From Saprospiraceae bacterium (lineage in GTDB: Bacteria; Bacteroidota; Bacteroidia; Chitinophagales; Saprospiraceae), in assembly GCA_027488855.1 (NCBI GenBank), contig JAIYAV010000151.1, forward strand, positions 1-42,699: a stretch of 42,699 nt of DNA, read 5' to 3'. Positions 23,351 to 30,656 of the stretch are shown here, piece by piece. The position numbers and the translations under genes were made by a program. A model generated the notes under the pieces. The model saw only the letters and a list, made by a program, of their open reading frames with translations. It searched no databases and was not told where the DNA came from. Every line of letters begins with the position of its first letter. Position 1 is the stretch's first letter.

Positions 23351-25423
23351 ATGAAAAAATACATCATTTACGGCATCTGCTTTTTATTGGGTTTAGGTTT
23401 GAGCTTGAACCTGAAAGCACAGGAAGATTTCCGCAAAAAGGCGCCCGCTGCCCTTCCTGCTCCCAAAATTCAATTGGGCAATTACGTACAAAACGTACTG
23501 CCAAACGGGCTCAAGGTCATTGTGGTAGAAAACCATCGACTGCCCAAGGTGTCATTCCAAATCTTCATTGATGCACCGCTCAACCTCGAAGGCGAATTTG
23601 CTGGAGTAGGTGAAATGGCGGGCTCACTGCTCAGCAATGGCACAAAAACCAAAACCAAAGCGCAATTGGACGAAGCCATCGATTTCATTGGGGCCAATAT
23701 CGGTTCCAGTGCTACGGGTTTGTTCGGGTCGGGGTTGACCAAACACCAGGACAAGGTGCTCGCCCTGATGAGCGACATGTTGTTGAATCCGGTGTTTCCT
23801 GCAGAGGAGTTCGAAAAATTGAAGAAGCAGACCTTGTCTGGCCTCGCTTCTGCCAAAGAAGACCCTGAAGCCATTGCTGGCAATGTAGCCAATGTGGTGC
23901 GCTATGGCAAAAATCACCCTTATGGCGAGTTGAGCACCGAGGCCACCGTAGGTAAAATCACGCTGGAGCAGTGCCGCAAGTATTATGCCACCTATTTTAA
24001 GCCCAATATTTCCTACCTGATTGTGGTGGGCGACATCACACCAACTCAAGCACTAGCCAAGGCCACCCAATACTTCGGCAAATGGCAAAAAGGGACGGTG
24101 GCTAAAACCACTTTCACAGCGCCCACAGCACCCAAACAAACCCAGGTGGATTTTGTCAACCGCGATGGCTCAGTGCAGTCCGTCATCGATTTTACCTACC
24201 CGATCCAACTCAAGCTAAGTCAGCCCGATTATTTGGCGGTAATTGTGATGAACACTTTGTTTGGTGGTGACTCCAATAGTCGTTTGTACCAAAACCTGCG
24301 GGAGGACAAAGGTTATACCTACGGTGCTTATTCCAATGTCAGCCCCGATACAGAAGTGGGCTATTTCACCGCTTCGGGCAGCTTCCGCAATGCAGTAACG
24401 GATAGCGCCATTGTAGAGCTGATGCAAGAGTTCAAAAAGATGCGCGAGACATTGGTGAAACCAGAAGAACTGAGTCGGGTAAAAGCTGTGATGGCGGGTA
24501 CCTTTGCCATGCGTTTGGAAAGACCCCAAACCATTGCCAGCTATGCACTCAATACCGCACGCTATGGCCTACCTAAGGATTATTACAGCACTTACCTGGA
24601 GCGTCTCAGCAAAATCACCGCTGAGCAAATTCAGGCCGCAGCCCAAAAATACCTGCTCCCTGAAAATGCCCACATCGTAGTGGTGGGTAGTCAGGATGAT
24701 GTGGTCGATAAGTTGAAAGCCTTCGGAACGGTCAATTATTTCGATACAGATGGCAATCCGGTCAAAGCGCCCGCCGCTCCTGCCGTTGGGGGAATGAGTG
24801 CCGAGCAAGTCATCGATAAATACATCCAGGCCATTGGGGGCAAGGAAAAATTGATGGCCATCAAGGATGAAACCCTGAGTATGGAGGCCAGTGCACAAGG
24901 CATTACCCTGGAAATGGTATCCATGAAAAAAGACCCAGGAAAAGTCAAAGTTAGTGTGAAGGCCATGGGCAATGAGGTACAATCGCAGGTTTTTGATGGC
25001 AAAAGTGGCAAAGTAACCCAGCAAGGCCAATCTGCGGCCATGGATGAAAAAGAGCTCAAAAAAGCGTCGGGCGATGCCTTGATTTTCCCCGAATTGCATT
25101 ATGCGAAATTGGGCTACAAACTCAGTTACAAAGGCACCGAAGCCGTGAATGGCAGCGAAGCCCACAAAGTGGTCATCGAAGACCCGCAAGGCAACAAAGA
25201 GACGACTTTCTTTGATGCCAAAACGGGCTATATGGTCAAAAACGTTGAGGTCAGCGAAGCAGGTACTCAAACCACTGAATTTACTGATTATCAAGAACAA
25301 AATGGCATTTTTTCGCCGCGAAAAGTAGTCATTTCCGGGATATTCCCTTTCCCCTTGGAGTTCAAGGTCAAATCCATCGAATGGAATAAGGGCCTGGATG
25401 ATGCCAAGTTTAAGGTAGAATAA
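23351..25423 (+). CDS. M16 peptidase homologue, non-catalytic partner with extra C-terminal domain
   Basis: A 690-residue exported M16-family protein; ATG 23351 gives the signal MKKYIIYGICFLLGLGLSLNLKAQ. The position of HxxEH instead reads VGEMAGSLL, so it cannot bind zinc in the usual way. The substrate-clamping Arg/Tyr pair is intact (LYQNLREDKGYTYGAYS), the reverse of its neighbour. After the M16 part ends (about residue 480) comes a roughly 200-residue C-terminal region, VIDKYIQAIGGKEKLMAI ... LSMEASAQGITLEMV ... TTFFDAKTGYMV. It resembles the LolA/outer-membrane-lipoprotein-sorting-like fold seen fused to M16 proteins in Bacteroidota. That fold assignment is by pattern. It likely works as a heterodimer with the product of the upstream gene. 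Confidence 0.92.
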   Translation: MKKYIIYGICFLLGLGLSLNLKAQEDFRKKAPAALPAPKIQLGNYVQNVLPNGLKVIVVENHRLPKVSFQIFIDAPLNLEGEFAGVGEMAGSLLSNGTKTKTKAQLDEAIDFIGANIGSSATGLFGSGLTKHQDKVLALMSDMLLNPVFPAEEFEKLKKQTLSGLASAKEDPEAIAGNVANVVRYGKNHPYGELSTEATVGKITLEQCRKYYATYFKPNISYLIVVGDITPTQALAKATQYFGKWQKGTVAKTTFTAPTAPKQTQVDFVNRDGSVQSVIDFTYPIQLKLSQPDYLAVIVMNTLFGGDSNSRLYQNLREDKGYTYGAYSNVSPDTEVGYFTASGSFRNAVTDSAIVELMQEFKKMRETLVKPEELSRVKAVMAGTFAMRLERPQTIASYALNTARYGLPKDYYSTYLERLSKITAEQIQAAAQKYLLPENAHIVVVGSQDDVVDKLKAFGTVNYFDTDGNPVKAPAAPAVGGMSAEQVIDKYIQAIGGKEKLMAIKDETLSMEASAQGITLEMVSMKKDPGKVKVSVKAMGNEVQSQVFDGKSGKVTQQGQSAAMDEKELKKASGDALIFPELHYAKLGYKLSYKGTEAVNGSEAHKVVIEDPQGNKETTFFDAKTGYMVKNVEVSEAGTQTTEFTDYQEQNGIFSPRKVVISGIFPFPLEFKVKSIEWNKGLDDAKFKVE

Positions 25424-25425
25424 GG

Positions 25426-25585
25426 GGATTTCGTGATTTCGGATTTCGGATTTCGGATTTCGGTTGCAGCACTATTTTTTGAGTACTATGTTGGGTATTC
25501 CAAACCTGAAACACCAACTTTGTGCCGGAAAAGGAAGCTCAAACTAGACAGCAACCGAAATCCGAAATCACGAAATCCGAAATCC
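25426..25585. repeat. Inverted repeat made of GGATTTC heptamers
   Basis: The left arm 25426-25467 consists of GGATTTC units (one eight-base variant GTGATTTC) ending in GGTTGC. The right arm 25551-25585 is its inverse (GCAACCGAAATCC...), one heptamer shorter. The 83-base interior contains no gene. It lies between the M16 pair and the asparaginase-domain gene, only 2 bases after the former's stop, and may act as a terminator. Confidence 0.8.
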
Positions 25586-25589
25586 AACC

Positions 25590-26087
25590 ATGATCCAAAT
25601 CTTCGTCACCGGCGGCACCTTCGATAAAGAATACAATTACATCAAGGGCGAATTGTATTTCCAGGATACCCACTTGCCCAAAATGTTGGTCACCGGGCGC
25701 TGCACCCTCGATGTCGACGTCAAAACCCTGATGATGATCGACAGCTTGCAAATGACCGATGCCGACCGCTCCATCATCGCCCACAACTGCCAGCGCAATG
25801 CCCACCAGCGGATTTTGATCACCCACGGCACCGATACCATTGTCGAAACCGCCACTTACCTGGCCAATGCCAATTTGGAAAACAAAACCATTGTGCTCAC
25901 CGGAGCCATGATTCCCTACGCTTTTGGCACTTCTTCGGATGGATTCTTCAACATGGGTAGCGCATTAGCATTTGTGCAGATGCTCCCTCCTGGGATATAT
26001 GTAGTGATGAATGGCCGTTATTTCCATTGGGACAATGTGCGGAAAAACCGGAAGACGGGGAATTTCGAGACGATTCACCCGGAATAA
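25590..26087 (+). CDS. Short asparaginase-domain protein
   Basis: A 165-residue protein equal to the N-terminal domain of type I/II L-asparaginases. The first catalytic threonine motif is FVTGGTFDK, and the second is ITHGTDTIVETA, carrying the Thr-Asp pair. LTGAMIPYAFGTSSDGFFN matches the conserved loop that follows. Full enzymes are 320-350 residues with a C-terminal domain that completes the active site of a neighbouring subunit; that domain is absent, and TAA follows at once. Similar stand-alone domains are annotated in many Bacteroidota, so this may be a genuine short family, not a truncation. Activity on asparagine is uncertain. Confidence 0.85.
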   Translation: MIQIFVTGGTFDKEYNYIKGELYFQDTHLPKMLVTGRCTLDVDVKTLMMIDSLQMTDADRSIIAHNCQRNAHQRILITHGTDTIVETATYLANANLENKTIVLTGAMIPYAFGTSSDGFFNMGSALAFVQMLPPGIYVVMNGRYFHWDNVRKNRKTGNFETIHPE

Positions 26088-26130
26088 GAAAACTTAAGGC
26101 ATGTGGCTGGTTTTTCAAGTAAAAGTGCTG

Positions 26131-26138
26131 TATTTTTG
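26131..26138 (+). promoter_or_regulatory. Candidate -7 box
   Basis: TATTTTTG matches TAnnTTTG and sits 18 bases before ATG 26157. Its location argues against the alternative GTG start at 26103, which would place the promoter inside the gene. No good TTG lies 20 bases upstream, so confidence is limited. Confidence 0.4.
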
Positions 26139-26156
26139 TGCCAAAGTTGTAAAAAT

Positions 26157-26819
26157 ATGAAGCCATTTGAACGTTGGAAATATGAAGAAATAGAATTGAC
26201 CTTTGGCATCGAGCGAGTCGAGGAATTGCCTACGCTGACTGAATGGCTAAAGGCCGATGAGCCTATGGATGAGTTTGAAGAAAAAACCCTTCGCCGTCAA
26301 CACGATCAATTGGCTCGTAAGGTAGATGCCTGGAATGAGGATGAGTTGAAATTCTTTTTCTTGGCTCATGTGATCAACTTGGTGAATTTTTCAAAACCCA
26401 AGGTATATTCTTCTTTTTCTCAACGCACCATTGAAGTCAAATTGCCCGATTTGGAACAAAATGAAGTTACCCTTAGGGGACGGGTTGAGTTTTTTGTGGC
26501 GATGGGAGAACAGATTCCACGGCAGCCTTTCTTTTTCCTTAATGAGTACAAACCACTCACTAAAACTACCCCTAGTGATCCTCTCGGGCAATTATTGATT
26601 GCCATGCTGGCCACTCAAACTCTAAATAAATTGGATAGGCCGTTGTTTGGAGCCTATATCATTGGGAAATTTTGGCAATTTGTGGTTTTAGAGCAAAACA
26701 AATACGCAGTGTCCCATTCCTATGATGCAGCTGAACTCACTGACCTTTTCAAAATTTTCTCCATCCTCAAACGCTGCAAAAATTACATTGAAAAATCAAT
26801 AGAAAGTGGGGTTAAATGA
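26157..26819 (+). CDS. PD-(D/E)XK-like protein of unknown function
   Basis: A 220-residue soluble protein. The C-terminal half has a motif arrangement like a PD-(D/E)XK nuclease fold: GRVEFFVAMG, then FFFLNEYKP (an E-x-K after a hydrophobic strand), then DPLGQLLIAMLATQ (the helix with conserved Gln) and FGAYIIGKFWQFVVLE (final strand). The N-terminal 60 residues are charged and helical. I do not recognise a named gene. Similar proteins recur in Bacteroidota, often in multiple copies, but their role is unknown. Its 3' end overlaps the convergent murB stop by 8 bases. Confidence 0.65.
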   Translation: MKPFERWKYEEIELTFGIERVEELPTLTEWLKADEPMDEFEEKTLRRQHDQLARKVDAWNEDELKFFFLAHVINLVNFSKPKVYSSFSQRTIEVKLPDLEQNEVTLRGRVEFFVAMGEQIPRQPFFFLNEYKPLTKTTPSDPLGQLLIAMLATQTLNKLDRPLFGAYIIGKFWQFVVLEQNKYAVSHSYDAAELTDLFKIFSILKRCKNYIEKSIESGVK

Positions 26820-27807
26820 CGTTGACCTCTACCTCCAACTTCACCCCAAATTTTTCTTTAACCGATGCCATAATCTCTTGCGCCAGTGCCCAAATTTCTG
26901 AACCTGTAGCCCCGCCCAAATTGACCAGCACCAGCGCTTGTTTTTCGTAACAGCAAGCATTGCCTCTGCGTTGCCCTTTCCAGCCGCACTGCTCAATGAG
27001 CCAGCCAGCAGGCACTTTCACCCGGCCTTCCGGGGCAGTAAAATGGGGAATTTGGGGGTATTCCGCTTGTAAACGGTAGAACTCCTCAGCCTCCAGTTCC
27101 GGGTTTTTGAAAAAACTTCCTGCATTGCCAATGAACGCGGGATCAGGCAACTTGGAATTGCGGATTTTCACTACCGCTTTACTTACATCCTGAATGGTAG
27201 GATGATCAATATTGGCAGCTTGTAATACCTCCTTGATCGCCCCATAAGAAACATTGACCACTGGCTTTTTTTGCAAGGTCAAATACACCCGGGTGATGAA
27301 ATATTTGCCCTTGCCTGCCCTTTTGAAGTAACTATCGCGGTATCCAAAGGCACAATCTTCCGCTGAAAAAACCAACTCCTCGCCACTTCTCAACTCGATG
27401 GCTTCCAAGCCCACAAAAGTATCTTTCAATTCAACGCCGTAAGCACCAATGTTTTGGATGGGCGCAGCACCCACGGTGCCCGGGATCAGGGAAAGGTTTT
27501 CCAGGCCACCCCAATTGTGCGCTAGTGTCCACAACACCAATTCGTGCCAATTTTCACCACCCCCGACGCCAATGGTCACCTCCTCTTCAGTTTCCTCCAC
27601 AAGCTCCATGCCTTTAATGCGGTTGAGCAGCACAGCCCCGCTAGGGCTTTGGCGAAACAACACATTGCTGCCCCCACCGAGAATGAGGTAGGGTCTTTTG
27701 GCACGCGTACTCAACAGTTCCAAGAGTTGTTCGCCTGATTCAATTACCAGTAACTCGGGTGCCAAGGCATCTACGCCAAAAGTATTGTAGGTTTTTAATG
27801 AGGTCAT
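26812..27807 (-). CDS. murB: UDP-N-acetylenolpyruvoylglucosamine reductase
   Basis: A 331-residue cytosolic flavoenzyme of peptidoglycan synthesis that reduces UDP-GlcNAc-enolpyruvate to UDP-MurNAc with NADPH. The FAD-binding domain opens with YLILGGGSNVLF and continues with LSLIPGTVGAAPIQNIGAYG. The catalytic region includes CAFGYRDSYFKR and IGNAGSFFKNP, where the Ser serves as proton donor. The C-terminal domain has VPAGWLIEQCGWKG and ends with KLEVEVNVI, as in E. coli-type (type I) MurB. It is the last gene of the xseA-xseB-folK-kinase-murB cluster, 3 bases after the kinase gene. Confidence 0.97.
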   Translation of the reverse strand: MTSLKTYNTFGVDALAPELLVIESGEQLLELLSTRAKRPYLILGGGSNVLFRQSPSGAVLLNRIKGMELVEETEEEVTIGVGGGENWHELVLWTLAHNWGGLENLSLIPGTVGAAPIQNIGAYGVELKDTFVGLEAIELRSGEELVFSAEDCAFGYRDSYFKRAGKGKYFITRVYLTLQKKPVVNVSYGAIKEVLQAANIDHPTIQDVSKAVVKIRNSKLPDPAFIGNAGSFFKNPELEAEEFYRLQAEYPQIPHFTAPEGRVKVPAGWLIEQCGWKGQRRGNACCYEKQALVLVNLGGATGSEIWALAQEIMASVKEKFGVKLEVEVNVI

Positions 27808-27810
27808 GTT

Positions 27811-28458
27811 TTATGGTTTCTTGCGGTGTACACCCGAGGAGTAATCCTGAAAAATCAGGGTTTTAACTTGTTGATAAGCAGTTGCTTCGTTGGCAAAATC
27901 GAGGTCTTCCAATTCGATGATCAGAATGGGAATGGAACTTTCGGTACGGAAAAACTCCAGATAAGCAGCTTGGATTTGTTCCAGGTAAGCGTCGCTGATG
28001 TCTTGCTCAAATGCGCGGCCACGTTTGCGGATTTGGTACATCAATCGTTCAACCGGGCGATGTAGGTAAACCAACAAATCGGGCCGGGGAAAGGTTGAAT
28101 TCAGTACATTGAACAAGCGCTGAAACAAACGGTATTCTTCTTCTTTGAGGTTGTTTTTGGCAAAAAGTAAGGTCTTAATAAAAAAATAATCGGCGATGAT
28201 GGACTGCTGAAAGAGGTGGGTTTGGGACAATTCTTCCTGGAGCTGTTTGTGCCGTTCAGTCATAAAAAACAGCTCAACCGGAAAAGCGTAACGTTCAGGA
28301 TTGTCGTAGAAGAGAGGCAAAAAGGGATTGTCCGTAAATTGTTCCAAAATCAGCCGACAGCCGTACTCGGCGGCCAGTTGATTGGATAAGGTGGTTTTGC
28401 CAGCGCCGATGTTGCCCTCGATGGCGATGAACTGGTATGGAAAGGTGTTGTCGTTCAT
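27811..28458 (-). CDS. Deoxynucleoside kinase
   Basis: A 215-residue cytosolic deoxynucleoside kinase that phosphorylates deoxynucleosides for salvage. The P-loop is IEGNIGAGKTTLSNQLA. FTDNPFLPLFYDNPERYAFPVELFFMTERHKQLQEEL holds the family's substrate-site Glu and the ERH region, PDLLVYLHRPVERLMYQIRKRGRAFEQDI the DLxxYL strand and the Arg-rich lid. The frame also allows an upstream TTG start at 28473 that would overlap folK's stop; the ATG at 28458 is preferred. The base specificity (dA, dG or pyrimidine) is not clear. Confidence 0.93.
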   Translation of the reverse strand: MNDNTFPYQFIAIEGNIGAGKTTLSNQLAAEYGCRLILEQFTDNPFLPLFYDNPERYAFPVELFFMTERHKQLQEELSQTHLFQQSIIADYFFIKTLLFAKNNLKEEEYRLFQRLFNVLNSTFPRPDLLVYLHRPVERLMYQIRKRGRAFEQDISDAYLEQIQAAYLEFFRTESSIPILIIELEDLDFANEATAYQQVKTLIFQDYSSGVHRKKP

Positions 28459-28469
28459 AATCAGGTCGT

Positions 28470-28964
28470 TCAAATCCGCTCCACTTTCAGGGGATCGGGG
28501 CAGGCTGCCGCCAGTTCACGAATGCTTTTTTGTAAAACAGGGTGGCAAAAATCCGGCGCGATTTCGAGCAGCGGTTGCAACACAAAATTGCGCTCCTGGA
28601 TAAAAGGATGGGGTATCGTCAGGCGTTGTGATTGGGAGATCAGATTTCCATAGAACAGAATGTCGATGTCAATCAATCGTTCCCCCCAGCGGATGCGGCG
28701 CTCCCGCCCCATTTGGCGTTCGATCTCCATGACCGCCAACAGCAAGGTGTCTGGTTCCAAATTACAGTCCACCGCCATGGCCTGGTTCAAAAACTCGGGT
28801 TGGTCTTCAAGGCCCCAGGCGGCAGTGCGGTACACTCCAGAGACTTGTACGATGTCGCCAACGTAGCCTTCGATGAGTTCCAATGCCTTGGCCAGATGGG
28901 CTGATTTGTCGCCGATGTTGCTGCCGGTAGCCAGATAAACCCTTTCCATGTGCTTGTTAGACAT
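28470..28964 (-). CDS. folK: HPPK, folate pathway pyrophosphokinase
   Basis: A 164-residue 2-amino-4-hydroxy-6-hydroxymethyldihydropteridine diphosphokinase. It transfers pyrophosphate from ATP to the pterin before it is joined to para-aminobenzoate. The N-terminus VYLATGSNIGDKSAHL is conserved. Further motifs are VYRTAAWGLEDQPEFLNQAM, RRIRWGERLIDIDILFYG, which carries the two metal-binding Asp residues, and LTIPHPFIQERNFVLQPL. ATG 28964 overlaps the xseB stop by one base (TAATG), indicating coupling. An internal ATG at 28949, right before VYLATG, is the alternative start. Confidence 0.96.
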   Translation of the reverse strand: MSNKHMERVYLATGSNIGDKSAHLAKALELIEGYVGDIVQVSGVYRTAAWGLEDQPEFLNQAMAVDCNLEPDTLLLAVMEIERQMGRERRIRWGERLIDIDILFYGNLISQSQRLTIPHPFIQERNFVLQPLLEIAPDFCHPVLQKSIRELAAACPDPLKVERI

Positions 28965-29152
28965 TATGTCAATTCTTCAAATAGCCCTTCAATGTCTTTT
29001 TCCACGCTGCGCAGTTTTTCGCGGCAAAACCGAATCAGTTCAGCCGCCCGTTGCAATTGCGCAGCCAACTCGTCAATGCCAATTTTGCCCTCCTGCAAAT
29101 GCTGCGTGATTTGTTGAAGTTCTTCCAAAGCGCTTTCGTACGTCGTTTCCAT
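28964..29152 (-). CDS. xseB: Exodeoxyribonuclease VII small subunit
   Basis: A 62-residue helical protein that binds the large subunit in the exonuclease VII complex. YESALEELQQITQHLQEGKIGIDELA is the family signature, followed by a second helix with RAAELIRFCREKLRSVE. Length matches XseB (about 60-80 residues). ATG 29152 is chosen because it begins the family sequence; the frame is open to 29179. It follows xseA by 73 bases and its stop overlaps the folK start. Confidence 0.93.
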   Translation of the reverse strand: METTYESALEELQQITQHLQEGKIGIDELAAQLQRAAELIRFCREKLRSVEKDIEGLFEELT

Positions 29153-29158
29153 AGCGAG

Positions 29159-29186
29159 CAAAGATAAAAATTGTTGCAATGTTCAA
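29159..29186 (-). promoter_or_regulatory. Candidate promoter ahead of xseB
   Basis: On the minus strand, TTG (29186-29184) and TATCTTTG (29166-29159) are 17 bases apart, slightly short for a Bacteroidota promoter. Transcription would begin at or next to the ATG 29152, implying a leaderless or nearly leaderless transcript of xseB-folK-kinase-murB, independent of xseA. Confidence 0.4.
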
Positions 29187-29225
29187 GGCTGGAAGCTAAA
29201 ATAGGCAACTTATTTTTTCTCGTTC

Positions 29226-30467
29226 TTAATTTTCTTTCTTTTCAACTTTACTATAAATGATGCCATCCTTAAATTCAATCTCCAACCTTTCACCAGCCAC
29301 AATATCCTGTGCTGAAGCAACAGGCTTGCCATTTTTGGACACCAGCGCAAAGCCCCGCTGCAAAGTCCCTTCAATGCTCAACAATTGGCAAATCTGCTCC
29401 AATTGTTCGATTTTTTGTACCTGCTCGCGCTGTTGGTATCGTGCAATGAGGGGCAACTCCGCCGCAATGCGCTGCAACTTATCCTGCTGCCGAGCCAAAA
29501 GTAGTTGCGGGATGGTTTGTAAGGATTGGACACAAGTATTGAGTTGCAACTCGGCAGCATGAAAACGCTCCGCCGCCTGATACCGCAGGAACTGGCTTAA
29601 TTCCAGCAATTGACCTTCGAACTGCAGGTTGTGTTGCAGCACATAATCGGCGACGGCTGTAGGCGTCTTCAGTGCGGTATGCGCCACCAAATCCACCAAA
29701 GTTTCATCCACATCGTGGCCGATCCCGGTCAAAATGGGCAAGGGGAATTTAGCGATCGCTTCACACAAGGCCATACTATCAAAACCTGCCAGATCCAATT
29801 TGGCTCCGCCGCCCCGAATGAGGACTACCGCATCAAAACTAGCCACCCGACGCTGAATGGCCCGCAGTTGTTTCAATACCTCCGCCTCCACCAAGGCACC
29901 TTGCATCGCTGCTGAAAATAAGCTAGATTTAAAAGCATAGCCGTAGGCATTTTCACCCAGGTGTTGCAAAAAATCCTGATAACCCGCCGCCGTTTCTGAG
30001 CTGATCACGGCGATGCGCTGCAAAACCGGGCGCAGGGGCAATTCCCCATTTTTGCCCAAAAGGCCTTGCTGTTTTAGTTGTTCGTATAGTTGGCGGCGGC
30101 GTTGTTCCAGTTTGCCCAGGGTATAGCTGGGATCAATGTCGTCCACCATCAGTTTGAGGCCGTAGCGCTCGTGGTGTTCCACTTTTACCCGGAGCAGGAG
30201 CTCAGCACCCACTTGAAGCAGGGCTTTCCAATTGGCGGCACCCAATTTACTTTGTAAGCGCCGCTGCGCACTTTGCCAGATGACCGCCGAAGCTTGAGCC
30301 GTAGGTTCATTTTCATTTTCGGCTTTTTCCACCAATTCTAGGTACACATGCCCCCGTGATTGGCTCAGTTGTGCAATTTCACAACGCACCCAGAGCGCAT
30401 CTGGAAAATTCAGTGCAACGACTTGACGCAGGAAGGATTGGAGCTCGAAAAGGGAAATGGGTTGCAT
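29226..30467 (-). CDS. xseA: Exodeoxyribonuclease VII large subunit
   Basis: A 413-residue catalytic subunit of exonuclease VII, which degrades single-stranded DNA from both ends. The N-terminal OB-fold (about residues 8-100) starts SLFELQSFLRQVVALNFPDALWVRCEIAQLS and includes RGHVYLELVEK. The nuclease domain has RIAVISSETAAGYQDFLQHL, VVLIRGGGAKLDLAGFDS and PILTGIGHDVDETLVDLVAH. A coiled-coil follows (about residues 285-375). The C-terminal GFALVSKNGKPVASAQDI segment is also conserved. It is followed 73 bases downstream by xseB. The ATG is 8 bases from a heptamer tandem repeat. Confidence 0.97.
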   Translation of the reverse strand: MQPISLFELQSFLRQVVALNFPDALWVRCEIAQLSQSRGHVYLELVEKAENENEPTAQASAVIWQSAQRRLQSKLGAANWKALLQVGAELLLRVKVEHHERYGLKLMVDDIDPSYTLGKLEQRRRQLYEQLKQQGLLGKNGELPLRPVLQRIAVISSETAAGYQDFLQHLGENAYGYAFKSSLFSAAMQGALVEAEVLKQLRAIQRRVASFDAVVLIRGGGAKLDLAGFDSMALCEAIAKFPLPILTGIGHDVDETLVDLVAHTALKTPTAVADYVLQHNLQFEGQLLELSQFLRYQAAERFHAAELQLNTCVQSLQTIPQLLLARQQDKLQRIAAELPLIARYQQREQVQKIEQLEQICQLLSIEGTLQRGFALVSKNGKPVASAQDIVAGERLEIEFKDGIIYSKVEKKEN

Positions 30468-30474
30468 GAAAGAA

Positions 30475-30653
30475 GTGAAAAGTGAAAAGTGAAAAGTGAA
30501 AAGTGAAAAGTGAAAAGTGAAAAGTGAAAAGTGAAAAGTGAAAAAAATGCACTTTCACTTTAATTCCAAACTGGAAGCTCAGAAAAATCAATCCAAACAA
30601 TTGAAAAACAACTGCTGTACCAGCTTTTCAACTGTTCACTTTTCACTTTTCAC
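30475..30653. repeat. GTGAAAA heptamer array with an inverted partner arm
   Basis: Ten uninterrupted copies of GTGAAAA occupy 30475-30544. At 30635-30653 the inverse words TTCACTTTTCACTTTTCAC occur, so the array can fold back on this arm. It lies between xseA (start 30467) and the unknown exported-protein gene (stop 30657). Slippage of the array would alter spacing upstream of xseA. Confidence 0.85.
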
Positions 30654-30656
30654 GCT

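Noticed and set aside
24569..25300. 243-codon minus-strand ORF inside the second M16 gene
   Set aside because: Shadow of the M16 partner; composition lacks any domain pattern.
30475..30544. CRISPR-like array
   Set aside because: Units are only 7 bases with no spacers; it is a simple tandem repeat.
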